From NCBI GenBank assembly GCA_934678915.1, contig CAKUSF010000071.1, positions 1-9,940 of the forward strand: a stretch of DNA of 9,940 nucleotides, given 5' to 3'. Below the pieces are notes generated by a model, which made no database searches, had not been told where the DNA came from, and saw nothing but the letters and a program-made list of their open reading frames with translations. The first letter of the stretch is position 1. Every line of letters starts with the position of its first letter. The stretch is from an uncultured Bacteroidales bacterium. GTDB lineage: Bacteria > Bacteroidota > Bacteroidia > Bacteroidales > UBA932. The position numbers and the translations under genes were made by a program. This document shows, one piece after another, positions 6,401-9,940 of this stretch.

Positions 6401-9400
6401 TTATTCCAATGTCACCTTGAGACCCAGTCCTCTGAGTTCGTGGAGCAGAACGTTGAGTGATTCCGGTATGCCAGGGTTCGGCATCGGATCTCCCTTAACG
6501 ATGGCTTCGTAAGTCTTTGAACGTCCAGTCACATCATCGGACTTGACCGTAAGAATCTCCTGAAGGGCGTTTGCAGCTCCGAATGCTTCGAGAGCCCAAA
6601 CCTCCATCTCTCCGAATCTCTGACCTCCGAACTGTGCCTTACCTCCAAGAGGCTGCTGAGTGATGAGTGAATATGGACCAATTGAACGAGCGTGCATCTT
6701 GTCGTCAACCATGTGGCCGAGTTTAATCATGTAGATTACTCCCACTGTCGCTGGCTGATCGAACCAGTCTCCGGTTCCTCCATCTCTTAGACGAGTCTTA
6801 CCGTATCTTGGTACACCTGCTTTGTCGGTATAGTCACAAATCTCTTCAATAGTAGCACCATCGAAAATCGGAGTACTGAATTTCAGTCCAAGTCTAGCAC
6901 CTGCCCATCCAAGAACAGTTTCGTAGATCTGACCGAGGTTCATTCGTGATGGCACACCAAGAGGGTTCAGTACGATGTCCACAGGAGTTCCGTCCTCAAG
7001 GAACGGCATGTCCTCCTGACGGACGATCTTGGCTACGATACCTTTGTTACCATGACGACCTGCCATCTTGTCACCTACTGTGATCTTCCTCTTCTTAGCA
7101 ATATAGACCTTCGCGAGCTGCATCACTCCATTAGGAAGTTCATCACCCACTTTGATCTTGTCCATCTGCCTCTTGCATTCAGCTTCTGCGACCTTGTAGG
7201 TCAGGCAGTAGTTGTTGATAAGTTCCTGGATGAGAAGATTAGTGTTTTCTTCTGTCGTCCAATTGCTAGAGTTGATGTTTTGGAAATCGATGCTCTTGAG
7301 TTTCTCAGTAGTGATTTCTTTACCTTTCGCTATAATCTCTACATCATAGAGATCGCTGATTCCAGCGCTCTTCTTTCCTTTGGTGAGCACAGAAAGCCTC
7401 TTGAAGAAATCTGCGTAGAGTTTGGCTGCTTTTTTGTCGAAATCTTCTTGAATAAGATCCAGACGCGCCTTTTGGTCTGTTTTAGCTGCCCTTCTGTTTC
7501 CTTCTTTTGCAGCCTTAGCGTAAAGTGCTGTCTTTATGACCGTTCCGCTTAGAGAAGGATTTGCTTTCAGGGATGCATCTTTCACGTCACCGGCCTTGTC
7601 TCCGAAGATTGCCTTGAGCAGTTTTTCTTCTGGTGATGGGTCGCTTTCGCCCTTAGGTGTGATCTTACCAATCATTATGTCACCCGGCTCGATGTGTGCA
7701 CCAATTCTGATGATACCCTGCTTGTCCAAATCTTTTGTTGCGTCCTCGCTGACATTAGGAATGTCGGAGGTTAGTTCCTCCATGCCTCGTTTCGTCTCTC
7801 GAACTTCGGTAAGATATTCATCAACATGCACTGATGTAAGAATATCCCACTTAACCATCTCTTCTGAAAGTACGATGGCGTCCTCGTAGTTGTAACCTTT
7901 CCAAGGCATGAACGCTACCTTTAGATTCCTACCGAGTGCCAATTCACCGTTCTGTGTCGCATAGCCTTCTGTGAGTACTTGGCCGGCAACAACTTTTTGA
8001 CCCTTGCGTACAATAGGTTTAAGGGTGATTGTGGTGCTTTGGTTGGTCCTGCGGTAGATTGGAAGGGTGTACACTGTCTCTTCCGGTGCGAAAGAGACGA
8101 ATTTCTCATCGTCTGTCCTTTCGTAGCGGATTCTGATCTCTTTTGCATCCACGTAGGTCACTTCACCTTCGCGTTCTGCGACATATTGAGTTCTAGAGTC
8201 AAGACATACTCTTTCCTCCAGGCCGGTTCCTACGATAGGGGATTCTGGTCGGAGAAGTGGAACTGCCTGACGCATCATGTTCGCTCCCATCAATGCACGG
8301 TGGGCATCATCGTGCTCCAAGAATGGAATCAAGGAAGCGGCCACGGAAGCCATCTGGTTCGGTGCCACATCCATGTAGTCAACCTGCTCTTTGGAAACCA
8401 CAGGGAAGTCGGCTTCAAGACGGCACTGGATTCTGTCTTCCTTTATGGTACCGTCATCTTCCATCTTTACTTTAGCGAGGGAGACCAATTTGTTTTCTTC
8501 CTCTTCTGCGGTCATGTAGTGCCAGCCCTTGTCTGAGAGGTCCACTTTTCCGTCATGTACTTCGCGGTACGGGGTCTCAATGAATCCCAACTGGTTGATT
8601 CTTGCATAGACGCAGAGTGATGAAATAAGACCGATGTTTGGACCTTCCGGTGACTCAATAGGGCAGAGACGACCGTAATGTGTGTAGTGCACGTCTCGTA
8701 CCTCGAATCCTGCTCTGTCTCTTGACAGACCTCCAGGTCCGAGGGCTGAAAGACGGCGCTTGTGAGTGATCTCAGCCAGAGGGTTAGTCTGGTCCATGAA
8801 CTGAGACAACTGGCTGGTTCCGAAGAATGAGTTGATGACAGAAGACAATGTCTTCGCATTGATCAAATCAATAGGATTGAATTGCTCGCTGTCACGAACG
8901 TTCATTCTTTCGCGGATTGTCCTGGCCATTCTGGACAGGCCGACGCTGAACTGGTTAGCAAGTTGTTCACCGACTGTGCGGACACGCCTATTGCTCAAGT
9001 GGTCTATGTCATCAACAGTAGCCTTTGAGTTTATCAGCTGGATGAGATACTTGATGATCTCGATTATGTCAGTGTTCGTCAGAACTCTGACTTCCGGTTC
9101 AGTTGTAAGCCCAAGTTTCTTGTTGAGACGGAACCTTCCTACTACTCCAAGATCATATCTTTTTTCAGAGAAGAAGAGCTTGTCGATCACATCTCTTGCT
9201 GTTGCCTCATCAGGTGGTTCTGAGTTTCTTAGCTGTTTGTAGATGTAATTGACAGCTTCAATTTCTGTGTTGGTCGGATCTTTCTGGAGAGTGTTGAATA
9301 TGATTGCATATTCATTTGAATTAGCCTCGTCCTTTTGAAGAAGGATGGATTTGACATCCGTGTCGGAAATCTTAGCGATAGTGTCATCGTCTAGAATTTC

Positions 9401-9940
9401 ACCTCTTTCTACGATTGGAATTGTCCTCTCGATTGGGATTACTTCACCGGTGTCCTCGTCCTCGAAGTCCTCAGTCCATGTTTTCAGAACCTTAGCTGCA
9501 AGTTTGCGTCCTTTGTTCTGCTCAAGGTTTTCAGGTGTGACTTCGATTTCATCTGCGAGACCGAATATGTCTATTATGTCTTTGTCGGAATTGAAGCCTA
9601 TTGCGCGCAGAAGGGTTGTCACAGGCAACTTCTTCTTACGATCAATGTAGGCGTACATCACATTGTTGATGTCTGTTGCAAATTCAATCCAAGACCCTTT
9701 GAACGGGATAATTCTGGCTGAATATAGCTTCGTTCCGTTCGCGTGCATGCTCTGGTCGAAGAATACACCAGGTGAGCGATGCAGCTGAGACACTATGATT
9801 CTTTCTGATCCATTGATTATGAATGTACCAGCCGGCGTCATGTAAGGAATGTTGCCGAGGTAAACATCCTGGACTCTTGTGTCAAAGTCCTCGTGCTCAG
9901 GATCTGTGCACGAAAGGCGGAGTTTTGCCTTCAGAGGAAC
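6401..9940 (-). CDS. rpoB: DNA-directed RNA polymerase subunit beta (RpoB), N-terminus beyond window edge
   Basis: RpoB is the second large subunit of RNA polymerase, forming with RpoC the active-site cleft and the rifampicin pocket. The frame is open to base 9940: 33 residues (starting [19 protein letters not shown]) precede the internal Met at 9841, giving 1179 visible residues. Homologues in this phylum are near 1270, so about 90 residues are missing. The rifampicin region is at visible residues 374-405 (bases 8726-8821), with Gln, Asp, His and Ser at the positions equivalent to E. coli 513, 516, 526 and 531, as in sensitive enzymes. Further conserved blocks are WKGYNYEDA (680-688), GRHGNKG (961-967), [10 protein letters not shown] (992-1001), and [19 protein letters not shown] near the C-terminus. 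A lysine-rich, probably helical insert of about 130 residues (roughly 800-930) precedes [15 protein letters not shown], in the part of RpoB where lineage-specific insertions are common. It heads the rpoBC unit; its promoter and any ribosomal protein genes upstream lie outside. Confidence 0.98.
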   Translation of the reverse strand, partial: VPLKAKLRLSCTDPEHEDFDTRVQDVYLGNIPYMTPAGTFIINGSERIIVSQLHRSPGVFFDQSMHANGTKLYSARIIPFKGSWIEFATDINNVMYAYIDRKKKLPVTTLLRAIGFNSDKDIIDIFGLADEIEVTPENLEQNKGRKLAAKVLKTWTEDFEDEDTGEVIPIERTIPIVERGEILDDDTIAKISDTDVKSILLQKDEANSNEYAIIFNTLQKDPTNTEIEAVNYIYKQLRNSEPPDEATARDVIDKLFFSEKRYDLGVVGRFRLNKKLGLTTEPEVRVLTNTDIIEIIKYLIQLINSKATVDDIDHLSNRRVRTVGEQLANQFSVGLSRMARTIRERMNVRDSEQFNPIDLINAKTLSSVINSFFGTSQLSQFMDQTNPLAEITHKRRLSALGPGGLSRDRAGFEVRDVHYTHYGRLCPIESPEGPNIGLISSLCVYARINQLGFIETPYREVHDGKVDLSDKGWHYMTAEEEENKLVSLAKVKMEDDGTIKEDRIQCRLEADFPVVSKEQVDYMDVAPNQMASVAASLIPFLEHDDAHRALMGANMMRQAVPLLRPESPIVGTGLEERVCLDSRTQYVAEREGEVTYVDAKEIRIRYERTDDEKFVSFAPEETVYTLPIYRRTNQSTTITLKPIVRKGQKVVAGQVLTEGYATQNGELALGRNLKVAFMPWKGYNYEDAIVLSEEMVKWDILTSVHVDEYLTEVRETKRGMEELTSDIPNVSEDATKDLDKQGIIRIGAHIEPGDIMIGKITPKGESDPSPEEKLLKAIFGDKAGDVKDASLKANPSLSGTVIKTALYAKAAKEGNRRAAKTDQKARLDLIQEDFDKKAAKLYADFFKRLSVLTKGKKSAGISDLYDVEIIAKGKEITTEKLKSIDFQNINSSNWTTEENTNLLIQELINNYCLTYKVAEAECKRQMDKIKVGDELPNGVMQLAKVYIAKKRKITVGDKMAGRHGNKGIVAKIVRQEDMPFLEDGTPVDIVLNPLGVPSRMNLGQIYETVLGWAGARLGLKFSTPIFDGATIEEICDYTDKAGVPRYGKTRLRDGGTGDWFDQPATVGVIYMIKLGHMVDDKMHARSIGPYSLITQQPLGGKAQFGGQRFGEMEVWALEAFGAANALQEILTVKSDDVTGRSKTYEAIVKGDPMPNPGIPESLNVLLHELRGLGLKVTLE

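Noticed and set aside
7979..8536. A 185-codon plus-strand open frame inside rpoB, plus a 166-codon one at 7052-7552
   Set aside because: Both are antisense to well-conserved rpoB coding sequence and show no family features, so they are treated as shadows.

Overview
The window looks like chromosomal DNA from a member of the Bacteroidota, most likely the order Bacteroidales. Three things point there. RpoB and RpoC carry family-typical Bacteroidetes wording (for example [15 protein letters not shown] in RpoC and [21 protein letters not shown] in RpoB). A TATCTTTG box of the Bacteroidetes promoter type sits just upstream of the regulator gene. The gene starts lack strong Shine-Dalgarno sequences. 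Assignment below order level is not possible from reading alone. The content is mostly housekeeping, with one small accessory-like intergenic region.

Layout. Positions 1-741 (+) hold the 3' part of folD, the bifunctional methylene-tetrahydrofolate dehydrogenase/cyclohydrolase; about 45 N-terminal residues lie before the window. Positions 742-1035 contain no intact gene. They hold two tandem copies of a CCGG-centred hairpin element (766-848), a 33-codon remnant of the C-terminus of an EamA/DMT-type membrane transporter on the minus strand (853-954), and a Bacteroidetes-type promoter (987-1015). Positions 1036-2043 (+) encode a complete LacI/GalR-family regulator with no evident target genes nearby. 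Positions 2044-2122 are a short convergent gap with an intrinsic terminator for the minus strand. Positions 2123-6373 (-) are complete rpoC and 6401-9940 (-) is most of rpoB, lacking about 90 N-terminal residues beyond the window edge.

How the parts relate. rpoB and rpoC form the usual rpoBC transcription unit, read right to left, with a 27-nt spacer, and end at the terminator at 2064-2095, where they meet the LacI gene head-on. folD and the LacI gene point the other way but are separated by nearly 300 bases, and the LacI gene has its own promoter, so they are probably not one operon. I see no undescribed multi-gene system here. The most unusual stretch is 766-954, where a truncated transporter tail abuts a duplicated hairpin.
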